Shown here piece by piece: positions 25,860 through 34,244 of a stretch of DNA of 64,000 nucleotides (the first letter of the stretch is position 1; each line of letters opens with the position of its first letter). Origin of the DNA: Arthrobacter sp. QXT-31 (lineage in GTDB: Bacteria > Actinomycetota > Actinomycetes > Actinomycetales > Micrococcaceae); assembly GCF_001969265.1 (NCBI RefSeq), contig NZ_CP019304.1, positions 4,960,001-5,024,000 of the forward strand, in the 5' to 3' direction. The notes under the pieces are model-generated. The model was not told the DNA's origin. It did no database searches and saw only the letters and a program-made list of their open reading frames with translations. The position numbers and the translations under genes are program-made.

Positions 25860-26810
25860 CTAGCCCTTGACTGCCCCCAGCGTCATGCCGGCGACGATCT
25901 TGCGCTGCAGCAAAAGGGTCAGGAGGATGACCGGGATGGAGTAGACGGCGGCCAGCGCCGTCATGGATCCCCAGTCCAGGCCGAACTGGGTCTGGAAGTT
26001 CGCGATCACGACTGGGGTTGTCTGGGAGCGGATTGCTGTCATCAGGAGCGCAAAGAGGAACTCGTTCCAGGAGGCCAGGAAGGCGAAGATCGCGGTGACG
26101 GCGATGCCGCCGGAGACCACCGGGATCACCACTCGCCACAGGGCGCCGAGCCTGCTGCAGCCATCCACAGTCGCAGCTTCCTCCAGGTCTTTGGGGACCG
26201 CCTCGAAGAAGCTGGACATCAGCCAGATCGAGAGCGGCAGGGAGATGGTGGTGTGGGCAATGGACAGAGCAATGGGAGTATCTGAAAGGCCAACGGCTGC
26301 CATCATCGAAGCCAGCGGAATACCGATCGCCACCGGGGGCACCATGCGGGTAACCAGGGCGGCCATGATGAAGATCCTGCCGCTTATTGTTTGGTACCGG
26401 GTGATGCCGTAGGCAGCCGGTACCGCCAACACGAGCGAAAGCACGGTGCTGATGATGGCCGTCTGGATGCTGTTGATGAAGGAAGCGAGGACTCCGTTGC
26501 GGCCCAGCGCGTTGGTGTAGTTCTCCAGCGTCCATTCCCGGGGGAGGATGGTGGGTGGCACCGCGATGGTGTCAATCGGCGTCTTGAAGGAAGTGAAGAT
26601 CAGGTAGAGGAACGGGAATCCATAGAGCACCAGCGCTGCTGCGAGCAGGATCCACAGCAGGGTCCGGGTGCTGCGGCGGCCGGCTTCCAGGCCCTCGCGG
26701 TTGGTGCCTCGGCGCCTGCGGGACCCGGGTGTGGTGACAGCTACGGAAGGTTCCGCGGGCACGTCGACCGGTATCCCGGCGTCGTGCCTGATTCTCTCGG
26801 CGACGCGCAT
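25860..26810 (-). CDS. Carbohydrate ABC transporter permease (MalG type)
   Basis: A 316-residue CUT1 permease with six membrane helices. The EAA loop is EEAATVDGCSRLGALWRVVIP, followed by the conserved NEFLFALLM. ATG 26810 is chosen because AAAGGAC lies 5 bases upstream and the ATG overlaps the ancestral stop of the preceding permease gene (TGATG). An in-frame start at 26924 would be an artefact running through that gene's tail. The first ~45 residues are a basic, disordered leader. It partners with the truncated permease upstream. Confidence 0.92.
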   Translation of the reverse strand: MRVAERIRHDAGIPVDVPAEPSVAVTTPGSRRRRGTNREGLEAGRRSTRTLLWILLAAALVLYGFPFLYLIFTSFKTPIDTIAVPPTILPREWTLENYTNALGRNGVLASFINSIQTAIISTVLSLVLAVPAAYGITRYQTISGRIFIMAALVTRMVPPVAIGIPLASMMAAVGLSDTPIALSIAHTTISLPLSIWLMSSFFEAVPKDLEEAATVDGCSRLGALWRVVIPVVSGGIAVTAIFAFLASWNEFLFALLMTAIRSQTTPVVIANFQTQFGLDWGSMTALAAVYSIPVILLTLLLQRKIVAGMTLGAVKG

Positions 26811-26920
26811 CAGTTGTCCTTTCCTGGCCGCCAGATGGTGGCCACCGCGACGAATGCGACGGCGAGCATCGCCAGCAGGTAGATAGTGCCCATGGCGCTT
26901 GCCAGCCCCGGATCGCCGAA
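26810..26920 (-). other. Detached 3' tail of the upstream permease gene
   Basis: Downstream of the TGA at 26921-26923 the same frame stays open for 36 more codons. It encodes FGDPGLASAMGTI followed by a hydrophobic helix and a basic end, exactly the sixth membrane span expected for a MalF-type permease. It stops at 26812 overlapping the next ATG. The TGA is therefore a nonsense change or a sequence error. Confidence 0.85.
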
Positions 26921-27697
26921 TCAAATCATGGTCCGGTAGATCAGCAGGCTCATGGTTTCCGAAGCGGACTGGGGGCCGCCGTTAGTCTGAATGAGGATGG
27001 TGTCGAAGGCCCTGGCGGCGTCGATTCCGCGGACCACCAGGGCGACGGCGATGACGGGCCGCAGCAAGGGCAGGATAATGCGGAACAGCAGCGCCGGTGC
27101 GCGTGCACCGTCAAGGCGTGCTGCTTCGATCAGATCCCCCGGAATGTTCTGCAGTCCTGCGAAGAGGACCAGGCACATGAATGAGGTGGTGAGCCAGATG
27201 TCCGGGATGGCCACCGAGTAGAGCACAATGCCCGGGTCCGACAGCCAGCCGATCTGGTTGGGGTTGGACAGAATGCCGGCCTGGTGCAGGAGGGTCCCGA
27301 TGAGGCCGAAGTTATCGATCATGAGGAACTTCCACAGCAGACCTGCCACGATCGGGGCGATCATCAACGGATACATAAAGACGGTCCGCCAGATTTGGGA
27401 ACTGCGGCCCAGCGTGGTGAACAGCAGGGCCATGCCCAGGCCGAGGGCGAATTCGAGGGTGACCACCACCATGGTGTAGGCCAGTGTCCGCCACCCGGCA
27501 CCAGTGAACGCTTCGGAGGCGAAGACCCGAAAATAGTTATCCAGGCCCACGAAGTCCCGGGGCCCGCCGGCGATCGGCGAGATCTTGAAGAAGCTGTCCG
27601 CCACCAGGCGGAACAGCGGGAAGGCGACAAAGACTGCCAGGAACAGCGCCGCTGGTGTCATCAGGAACAATGCGGAGCGGCGATCGGAGATGCGCAC
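26921..27697 (-). CDS. Carbohydrate ABC transporter permease (MalF type), cut short by in-frame TGA
   Basis: A 258-residue product of a gene that should give 295. It starts at GTG 27697 (GGAAGAG upstream) and has five membrane spans and the EAA loop IEAARLDGARAPALLFRIILPLLRP. Translation stops at TGA 26921-26923 right after SLLIYRTMI, although the same frame then continues with the last membrane helix. CGA to TGA or TGG to TGA by one substitution would explain it. Without the last helix the permease may not work, which would disable the fructan transporter unless read-through occurs. Confidence 0.88.
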   Translation of the reverse strand: MRISDRRSALFLMTPAALFLAVFVAFPLFRLVADSFFKISPIAGGPRDFVGLDNYFRVFASEAFTGAGWRTLAYTMVVVTLEFALGLGMALLFTTLGRSSQIWRTVFMYPLMIAPIVAGLLWKFLMIDNFGLIGTLLHQAGILSNPNQIGWLSDPGIVLYSVAIPDIWLTTSFMCLVLFAGLQNIPGDLIEAARLDGARAPALLFRIILPLLRPVIAVALVVRGIDAARAFDTILIQTNGGPQSASETMSLLIYRTMI

Positions 27698-27777
27698 GGT
27701 TTTCTCTTCCGCTGGTTGGGGCCGCGGCCGGCACCGGACTTGCTGTGCCTCTTCGGCAGGCGCCGGCCGCGGGGGTC

Positions 27778-29061
27778 TTACTTAAGGAGATCCTCGATCT
27801 GCTTCTTGGCGTCGGCAAGGAGGGCGGCGGTGTCACCGCCGGCCACAGCCTTCTGCAGCATGGGAACCAGCACGGTGTCCACGATCTGCTGCCACTTCTC
27901 GGTGGCGGGGCGGGTGGCCGTGGCCTTGCCGTTAAGGGTTTCGATCAGCGGCTTGAAGCTCTCGTAGCCTGCCTTGTCCTGGTACTTCTCGAAGGCGGAG
28001 ATGCGGGAGGCCAGGCCCAGGCTGGATTCGAGGCCCTTGTCGTTGTAGTCGTAGGCGCACTTCACGAATTTCTTGGCCGCTTCGGTGTTCTTGGTGGCCT
28101 TGGGGACGGTGAGGTACCACGGTCCGGGGACGGCGCCGACACCGGCTGACCCGGCGATCATCGGAGCCGCACCGACCTTGCCGGCCACCAGTGAATCCTT
28201 GGGGATCTGCCGGTAGGCGTGGGCCCAGAACCGGGTCATCGCCGTCTTCCCCTGGTTGAACAGGTTTTGTGCAGCGGCCCAGTCCACCTGCGCCGCGCCG
28301 GAGGGAGCGGACTTGGCAAGGCCGACATAGAAGTCCAGTGCTTCCTTGTGGGCGGCATTGTCGATAACCACCTTGTTGTTCCCGTCCACGACCATGGGTG
28401 AGCCGGCCTGCAGGACATGGGCGAGCCATTCCGTTTCCACACCGCCCTTGACGTCCGTACCGTACATGCCGTCCTTGGTGAAGAAATCTGAGATCTCCTG
28501 GTACTGCTTCCAGGTGGTGGGGGCGGCCAGGTCGTAGCCGTACTTGGTCTTGAAGTCCGCCTTGTTCTTGGCGTCCTCAAACAGGTCCTTGCGGTACAGG
28601 ATGATCTCGGCGTTCGTCCAGGCAGGCATGCCGATGAAGTGCCCGTCCACGCTTGCTTCCTTGACCAGGGCCGGGAAGATGTCCTTCTTCGCGTCGTCGG
28701 TGAAGAGCTCGTCAATCGGCTGAACGGCGTTCTTGAAGCTGGGCAGCCAAACGGAGTCCAGTGCGGCGACGTCGAAGGAGACATTGCCGGAGGAGAACTC
28801 ACTGGAAAGCCTGTTGAACATGCCGTCGTAAGGCAGCTCGACGAAGTTGGCGTTAACGCCTGTTTCTTTCTTGCACTGTTCGGCAACGCCTGTAAGTTCG
28901 GCATGGCCGCCCGCCTCGACGAGTACGTTGACCGTGCTGGCACCGGCACTACCCGGCGTTGCTGCCGGGCCCCCTGCGCCGCAGGCAGTTGCTGCCAGAA
29001 GCACCGCGGTGGACAGACCGCCGATGGCGGTGATCCGGGAAATCGTGGTTCGAGAGGACAT
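27778..29061 (-). CDS. ABC transporter substrate-binding lipoprotein (CUT1, oligosaccharide)
   Basis: A 427-residue extracellular solute-binding protein of the MalE/family 1 type. The signal peptide ends in a lipobox LLAATAC near residue 27. The mature part has NVLVEAGGHAELTGVAEQCKK, then FDVAALDSVWLPSF and the hinge block VPKATKNTEAAKKFVKC. GGGAG precedes the ATG. It is the first gene of the fructan operon and should bind the fructo-oligosaccharide or difructose anhydride taken up. Confidence 0.93.
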   Translation of the reverse strand: MSSRTTISRITAIGGLSTAVLLAATACGAGGPAATPGSAGASTVNVLVEAGGHAELTGVAEQCKKETGVNANFVELPYDGMFNRLSSEFSSGNVSFDVAALDSVWLPSFKNAVQPIDELFTDDAKKDIFPALVKEASVDGHFIGMPAWTNAEIILYRKDLFEDAKNKADFKTKYGYDLAAPTTWKQYQEISDFFTKDGMYGTDVKGGVETEWLAHVLQAGSPMVVDGNNKVVIDNAAHKEALDFYVGLAKSAPSGAAQVDWAAAQNLFNQGKTAMTRFWAHAYRQIPKDSLVAGKVGAAPMIAGSAGVGAVPGPWYLTVPKATKNTEAAKKFVKCAYDYNDKGLESSLGLASRISAFEKYQDKAGYESFKPLIETLNGKATATRPATEKWQQIVDTVLVPMLQKAVAGGDTAALLADAKKQIEDLLK

Positions 29062-29141
29062 CGCTGTCGACTCCCTTTCTTTTGACGGAATCTACGTTGG
29101 TAAGGATGGGAAAAGTAAGACCGAAAAGTGAAAAATCGTTT

Positions 29142-29159
29142 TGCCAAATCGACTTGGCA
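29142..29159. promoter_or_regulatory. LacI-type operator of the fructan operon
   Basis: TGCCAAATCGACTTGGCA is an 18-bp palindrome with one mismatched pair and a central TCGA, 81 bases upstream of the binding-protein start. It is the natural target for the LacI protein encoded at 24723. Confidence 0.65.
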
Positions 29160-29290
29160 CTCAGGTTAGGCGCGGACGCAGAAAGGTGTCAAGCGTCACA
29201 CCCAGTTTTTCGAAACCCTTGACTGCTGCCGGAGAGCGGCCATCAGAGACGTCCCGCCCTCTGGCGTAAGGGTTGCGTGAGACTTTGCCT

Positions 29291-29307
29291 GTCTCGCTGA
29301 ATGAGAC
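29291..29307. promoter_or_regulatory. IclR-type operator, upstream copy
   Basis: GTCTCGCTGAATGAGAC, arms GTCTC/GAGAC with a 7-base spacer, 4 bases before the IclR start. The same pattern occurs at 30100-30116. Confidence 0.6.
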
Positions 29308-29311
29308 CATA

Positions 29312-30097
29312 ATGCTCTACGTGAATTCCACTGATTCGAAGCCGGCTGCCAGCATGATTGAGCGGGTTTCACTGATCCTTGACGTATTCAGTCCTGAAGA
29401 GCCGGTCCTGACGGGAGGGGAGATCGCTCGCAGGGCCGGACTTTCCCGGGCGACGGCGGCGCGGATACTCTCGGAACTCGCCAAGCACGACTTTGTCGAC
29501 CGGGTTCAGTCCGGATACCAGATCGGTATCCGGTGTTTTGAGTTGGGGCAGATGGCGCAACAGCCAAAGGATCTTCGGCGCCTGGCTCTGGCAACGATGT
29601 TCGACCTCCGGCGGGCTACGGGCTTGACTGTTCAGCTGGGCGTTCTCGAAGGTAATGACGTCGTCTATATCGAGATTTTGCGCGGCCAGTATCGGGACCT
29701 AACAATCCCATCCAGGGTTGGTGGACGTGTACCGTGCTATGCCACTGCTGGTGGGAAGGCCCTGCTTGCACACGCCCCTGACCAGCTGGTCGAGGATCTC
29801 CTGAACGGCCAGCTGGAGAAGATCGGACCCAACACTGTTACCGATCCCCAGGAGCTTCGCGCCGAACTGGACCTGGCCCGACGTGAGGGTATTGCCTATG
29901 AGCGGGAGGAATCCCATGCTGGCCTGGCATGCGCGGCGAGCCCCATTCTCCGGGGCGATGGTACCGCTGTGGCCGCTATTTCCATCACCGCTCCGGTGGG
30001 CGTGGTGGAGATGAGACTGGTTGGTCCCGCTGTCCATGCAGCGACACTGGGGCTGAACCGCCAGATGGCGGCAGCCCCGCATTGGGCCAAGCTATAG
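29312..30097 (+). CDS. IclR family transcriptional regulator
   Basis: A 261-residue regulator. The N-terminal winged HTH has LTGGEIARRAGLSRATAARILSELAKHDFV. The C-terminal effector domain has VVYIEILRG and CYATAGGKALLA, plus REGIAYEREESHAGLACAASPI near the end, all IclR hallmarks. ATG 29312 is preferred; the frame is open to 29273, but that would place the operator inside the coding region. Matching operators lie before this gene and before the dehydrogenase operon that follows, so it probably controls both. Confidence 0.92.
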   Translation: MLYVNSTDSKPAASMIERVSLILDVFSPEEPVLTGGEIARRAGLSRATAARILSELAKHDFVDRVQSGYQIGIRCFELGQMAQQPKDLRRLALATMFDLRRATGLTVQLGVLEGNDVVYIEILRGQYRDLTIPSRVGGRVPCYATAGGKALLAHAPDQLVEDLLNGQLEKIGPNTVTDPQELRAELDLARREGIAYEREESHAGLACAASPILRGDGTAVAAISITAPVGVVEMRLVGPAVHAATLGLNRQMAAAPHWAKL

Positions 30098-30099
30098 GT

Positions 30100-30116
30100 G
30101 TCTCATTGAGTGAGAG
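30100..30116. promoter_or_regulatory. IclR-type operator, downstream copy
   Basis: GTCTCATTGAGTGAGAG agrees with the 29291-29307 site at 13 of 17 positions. It begins 3 bases after the iclR stop and 97 bases before the zinc dehydrogenase operon. Confidence 0.55.
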
Positions 30117-30212
30117 GAAGATTTTGACGACGGCGGCCCGCGCCTGATGCTTATGCCAGTCCCCGTGATCTGAAGCACGGGGATGTGAAAGCTAAGCAAC
30201 AAGGAGTGACCG

Positions 30213-31316
30213 GTGAAGGCCGCAATCATGAACCAAGCAGGCGCACCGCTTGCCGTCGTCGATCTGGATCTACAGCCCCCTGGTCCGGGCGAAGTCCGCG
30301 TGCGGGTTGACGCGGCAGGCATCTGCCACAGTGACTACCACTACATGGTCCAGGACCTGCCATGCCGGACGCCTATCGTGCTGGGCCACGAGGGCGCGGG
30401 CATCGTGCAGGAAGTCGGAGTCGGGGTCACCCATGTCAGGCCGGGCGATAAGGTCATACTGACCTGGCGGCCAAGCTGCGGCAGGTGCGAGTACTGCACG
30501 AGCGGGTCGCCTGCGCTCTGCCGCCTCGGCGCGGTGCACGCTACCCATAACGAACTGCTGCGCGGCGGAACACGGCTGTCACAGGACGGACAAGCCGTCC
30601 ATCACCTGATGGGGGTGTCCTGCTACGCCGAGGAATGCGTCGTCTCCGGCGAATCGGTGATCAAGATCCCCCAGGAGGTTCCCCCCGCTGTAGCAGCCAT
30701 CATGGGCTGTGCCGTGATCACAGGGATGGGAGTTGTGCTGAACGGAATGGGGGCTCCGGCCGGGGAGTCGATCCTTGTCGTTGGAGCCGGCGGAGTGGGG
30801 CTTTCGGCGGTCATAGGCGCAGCAGCAGTCGGGGCCTACCCGGTGATCGTTGCCGACATTGACGACGAAAAGCTCGCAAAGGCGCGGGAGCTTGGAGCAA
30901 CCCACACGATCAACACGCGCGAACACGACCTGGCCGCCACTGTGCACGAGATCACTGGCGGAGGAGCCCACTGGGCTGTCGAGGCAATCGGCCGGCCCCA
31001 GACCATTCGCGAGGCAGTCATGGCGCTTCGCCCCCGCGGCACGGCTTTCGTGGTGGGACTGTCCAACGCCGAGGCCGAGATCAACGTGCCCTTGAACCAG
31101 GTTGTCCAGCAGGAGAAATCGGTGAGGGGGAGTCTGTACGGCTCCTCCAATCTGTCAGTGCAGATCCCTCAGATCCTGGACATGTATCTGGCCGGCCGTT
31201 TGCAGCTTGATGCCCTTGTCGGTGAGAAGTTCAGCCTGGTCCAGATCAACCAAGCATTCGACTCGCTGGCCAAGGGAAACATCGGTCGTTCGGTGATCCT
31301 GATGGGCAGCAACTAA
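30213..31316 (+). CDS. NAD-dependent zinc alcohol dehydrogenase
   Basis: A 367-residue medium-chain dehydrogenase close to class III/mycothiol-type alcohol dehydrogenases. It has AGICHSDYHYM and GHEGAGIV (catalytic zinc), SCGRCEYCTSGSPALC (structural zinc) and LVVGAGGVGLSAV (NAD site). It starts with GTG 30213, with AAGGAG 7 bases upstream. It is first in an operon with a transporter, an aldehyde dehydrogenase and an aldolase, so it likely makes the aldehyde oxidised by the gene at 32718. Confidence 0.92.
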   Translation: MKAAIMNQAGAPLAVVDLDLQPPGPGEVRVRVDAAGICHSDYHYMVQDLPCRTPIVLGHEGAGIVQEVGVGVTHVRPGDKVILTWRPSCGRCEYCTSGSPALCRLGAVHATHNELLRGGTRLSQDGQAVHHLMGVSCYAEECVVSGESVIKIPQEVPPAVAAIMGCAVITGMGVVLNGMGAPAGESILVVGAGGVGLSAVIGAAAVGAYPVIVADIDDEKLAKARELGATHTINTREHDLAATVHEITGGGAHWAVEAIGRPQTIREAVMALRPRGTAFVVGLSNAEAEINVPLNQVVQQEKSVRGSLYGSSNLSVQIPQILDMYLAGRLQLDALVGEKFSLVQINQAFDSLAKGNIGRSVILMGSN

Positions 31317-31358
31317 TCCATACCTTCAACGTCGAAGGTCTTCCCTTAGGAGAGAAAC

Positions 31359-32666
31359 ATGTCATCAACTGTCGCAGCGCCACAGATCGTGGTCTCCGAC
31401 GAGGACCGGAAACGCGCCCTGTGGGGCAGCGCAGTCGGTAGCACAATCGAGTGGTACGACTACTTCCTTTACGGCACCATGTCCGGGCTGGTATTCGGTC
31501 CGTTGTTCTTCCCGTCCAACGATCCGACCGTCAGCCAGCTCTTGGCCTTGGCGTCCTTCGCCCTGGCCTTCTTGATCCGTCCGATCGGCGGCATTCTTTT
31601 CAGCCATGTCGGAGACCGGATCGGCCGGAAGAAAACACTGGTCGTCACGCTGACCCTGATGGGCGTCTCTACTGTCGCCATGGGTTTGATGCCGACCTAT
31701 TCGGCTATCGGCGTCGCGGCGCCCATCATTCTGACTGTGCTCCGCCTGCTTCAGGGCCTTGCCCTGGGCGGCGAATGGGGAGGGGGCCTGCTTCTGGCCG
31801 TCGAGTACTCCCCCAAGAACCGGCGCGGATTCTTCGGTGCAGTCCCGCAGACCGGTGCTATGCTCGGGCTTGCACTCGGCAACATGATCACTTTGGCCGC
31901 GGGCGCGGTCTTCTCTGATGAAGCTTTCTTGGCCTACGGGTGGCGGATACCGTTCCTTCTGTCGGTTGTCCTGTTGGCTGTCGGCCTGTGGATCCGTCAC
32001 AAGGTCGACGAGACACCGTCATTCCGGATGGTGAAAGCCGCGGGAGCGACGAAACAGGTTCCCCTCGTCGACACCCTGAAGCACCACTGGCGTGAAGTCC
32101 TTATCGCAACCGGCGCCAAGATCGTTGAGACCTCGACGTTCTTCATGTTCGCGACGTTCACCGTCTCCTACGCCATGACCCTGGGCTACGACCGCGAAGC
32201 CGTACTCGCCGTGCTGCTGGTCTGCGCCGTGATCGGCGTCTACTCGATGGTCAAGTTTGGTGCGCTCTCGGACCGAATCGGCCGGAAAAAGGTTTTCCTC
32301 TGGGGCACCGTGGCCCTGATGGTGTTTATCCTCCCGTACCTCTGGATGCTCAACCAGAAGTCCCTGCCGTTCCTTGCCGTTGCGCTTTTCATCGGGTTTG
32401 CCGTCATCTGGCCCACCTATGGGTCACTGATCGGCACCGTGATCGCAGAGAGCTTCTCCCCCGACATCCGCTACACAGGCGCTTCCCTCGGCTACCAGCT
32501 TGGAGCAGCTATCGCGGGCGGGCCCGCTCCGCTAATCGCCACGGCACTCCTCGCAGCCTTCGGCGGCAGCTATCTTCCGGTGGGCCTTTTCATCGTCCTT
32601 TGCGGCGCCATCTCACTGGTGGCTGTGTTGTTCGCCAAAGAAAAGAGCAACCAGGAGATCGACTAG
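31359..32666 (+). CDS. MFS transporter, metabolite:H+ symporter (MHS) type
   Basis: A 435-residue 12-helix transporter and a paralogue of the gene at 19444: TM1 GSTIEWYDYFLYG, loop GDRIGRKKTLVV, and LGGEWGGGLLL in TM4. AGGAGAGAAAC precedes the ATG. It is the second gene of the IclR-controlled operon and presumably imports its substrate, likely an organic acid or a polar alcohol. Confidence 0.93.
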   Translation: MSSTVAAPQIVVSDEDRKRALWGSAVGSTIEWYDYFLYGTMSGLVFGPLFFPSNDPTVSQLLALASFALAFLIRPIGGILFSHVGDRIGRKKTLVVTLTLMGVSTVAMGLMPTYSAIGVAAPIILTVLRLLQGLALGGEWGGGLLLAVEYSPKNRRGFFGAVPQTGAMLGLALGNMITLAAGAVFSDEAFLAYGWRIPFLLSVVLLAVGLWIRHKVDETPSFRMVKAAGATKQVPLVDTLKHHWREVLIATGAKIVETSTFFMFATFTVSYAMTLGYDREAVLAVLLVCAVIGVYSMVKFGALSDRIGRKKVFLWGTVALMVFILPYLWMLNQKSLPFLAVALFIGFAVIWPTYGSLIGTVIAESFSPDIRYTGASLGYQLGAAIAGGPAPLIATALLAAFGGSYLPVGLFIVLCGAISLVAVLFAKEKSNQEID

Positions 32667-32717
32667 GGCCCACGCGTCCACCGACCACCCTGGATACAAA
32701 CAAGAGAGCAAGCCAAG

Positions 32718-34160
32718 ATGACCACCGAAACTATTGGAACCCTGAACCTGGACGAGGTCCTGAGCGCGGCCGAAACCGCTTTCGAGAGCTGGTCCGCGAT
32801 GCCCTCCGCTGGCCGTGCCCGTCACCTTGAGGCGATGGCTGCAGCCATGGAGACGCATGCCGACGAGCTCATCGAACTCGCCATGGCAGAGACGCACCTG
32901 CCCGATGCGCGGCTGCGGGGTGAATTGAGGCGGACGGTTTTTCAGATGCGGCTCTTCGCCGAGGAACTGAGGATCGGCCGCTTCGTTGACGCACGCGTCG
33001 ACCACTCCGATCCCCAATGGCCGATGGGTGCACCCCGCCCCGATCTACGACGGATGCTGCTCCCGCTGGGGCCGGTGCTGGTCTTCGCCGCCAGCAACTT
33101 CCCCTTTGCCTTTTCCGTCGGCGGCGGCGACACAGCTTCAGCCCTGGCGGCAGGCTGCACCGTCATCGTCAAGGCGCACCACGGACATCCAGAGGTCTCG
33201 GCGCGCACCGCCACGATTCTCCTCAGGGCCTTGGAAGAGTCCGGGGCACCTGAAGGCGTTCTGGCCCTGATCCACGGAACAGAAACCGGCGTCCGGGCAC
33301 TGAAAGATCCCAAGATCCAGGCGGGCGCCTTCACCGGAGGAATCCCCGGCGGACGGGCACTGTTCGACATCGCCCAACAACGGGATGTTCCGATTCCGTT
33401 TTACGCGGAGATGGGCAGCAACAACCCGGTTTTTGTTACCCCCGCGGCGGCAGGAGAACGTCCGGCTGCCATCGCTGAGGGATACCTGGGCGCAGTGACC
33501 GGCAGTGCCGGCCAATTGTGCACCAAGCCGGGAACCCTCTTTGTTCCGGCGGGAAGCCAGATCATCGAACACCTGCGCAGCGCGGAACTGCCAAGCGCCA
33601 CAAGGCTCCTGACCGAACGGATAGAAGCGGGTTACACCCGGGAAGTTGCCGAACTCGCAGGCCACCGGCAGGTGCGGATTCTTAACGGGAACATTCCCGG
33701 CGAGGCCGCCGGCCCGGCGCCGCTGATCCTGGGCACCGACATCGCAGCAGTCCTCGCGGATCCGGACCTGTTCCTGGCCGAGCGGTTCGGGCCGTTCTCC
33801 CTGGTGGTTGAGTACGAGGACATGAACCAACTCCTGGCGGTTGCCCGGAGGATGGACGGCCAGCTCACCACGACGGTACAGGCCACAGACCAGTGCGACG
33901 TCCGCCATCTGCTCCGTGTTCTGGCCGGCAAAGCAGGACGTGTCCTGTGGAACGGCTGGCCCACGGGGGTCTCTGTAACACATGCTCAGCAGCACGGCGG
34001 ACCATACCCGGCAAGCACCGCCGTCCAAACCACCTCTGTCGGGACGGCAGCGATTCAGCGGTTCCTGCGCCCGGTGGCACTGCAGGGGTTCCCCGACCAT
34101 CTCCTCCCCGCGGAGTTGCAGGACAGCAACCGGCTCGGGATTCCGCGGCACCTAGGATAA
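32718..34160 (+). CDS. Aldehyde dehydrogenase, alpha-ketoglutarate semialdehyde dehydrogenase type (NADP+)
   Basis: A 480-residue aldehyde dehydrogenase. The substrate/cofactor core FAASNFPFAFSVGGGD is the pattern of the KGSADH group. The general base Glu is in AEMGSNNPVFV (about residue 231) and the catalytic Cys in GQLCTKPG (about 267). This group ends several pentose and hexarate pathways and accepts other aldehydes. It sits between the transporter and aldolase genes. AAGCCAAG is a weak ribosome site. Probable role: oxidising a semialdehyde made in this operon. Confidence 0.9.
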   Translation: MTTETIGTLNLDEVLSAAETAFESWSAMPSAGRARHLEAMAAAMETHADELIELAMAETHLPDARLRGELRRTVFQMRLFAEELRIGRFVDARVDHSDPQWPMGAPRPDLRRMLLPLGPVLVFAASNFPFAFSVGGGDTASALAAGCTVIVKAHHGHPEVSARTATILLRALEESGAPEGVLALIHGTETGVRALKDPKIQAGAFTGGIPGGRALFDIAQQRDVPIPFYAEMGSNNPVFVTPAAAGERPAAIAEGYLGAVTGSAGQLCTKPGTLFVPAGSQIIEHLRSAELPSATRLLTERIEAGYTREVAELAGHRQVRILNGNIPGEAAGPAPLILGTDIAAVLADPDLFLAERFGPFSLVVEYEDMNQLLAVARRMDGQLTTTVQATDQCDVRHLLRVLAGKAGRVLWNGWPTGVSVTHAQQHGGPYPASTAVQTTSVGTAAIQRFLRPVALQGFPDHLLPAELQDSNRLGIPRHLG

Positions 34161-34244
34161 TCCCTGGCGGCTTGAACCCTCCGGGTTACGTGGACCGGGC
34201 CGGCCAGCGGACACAATGAACAGATCTCGTAGAAGGATGACCAG

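Noticed and set aside
26811..26924. N-terminal extension of the MalG-type permease to 26924
   Set aside because: The DNA encodes the last helix of the upstream permease in another frame, and a good ribosome site precedes ATG 26810.
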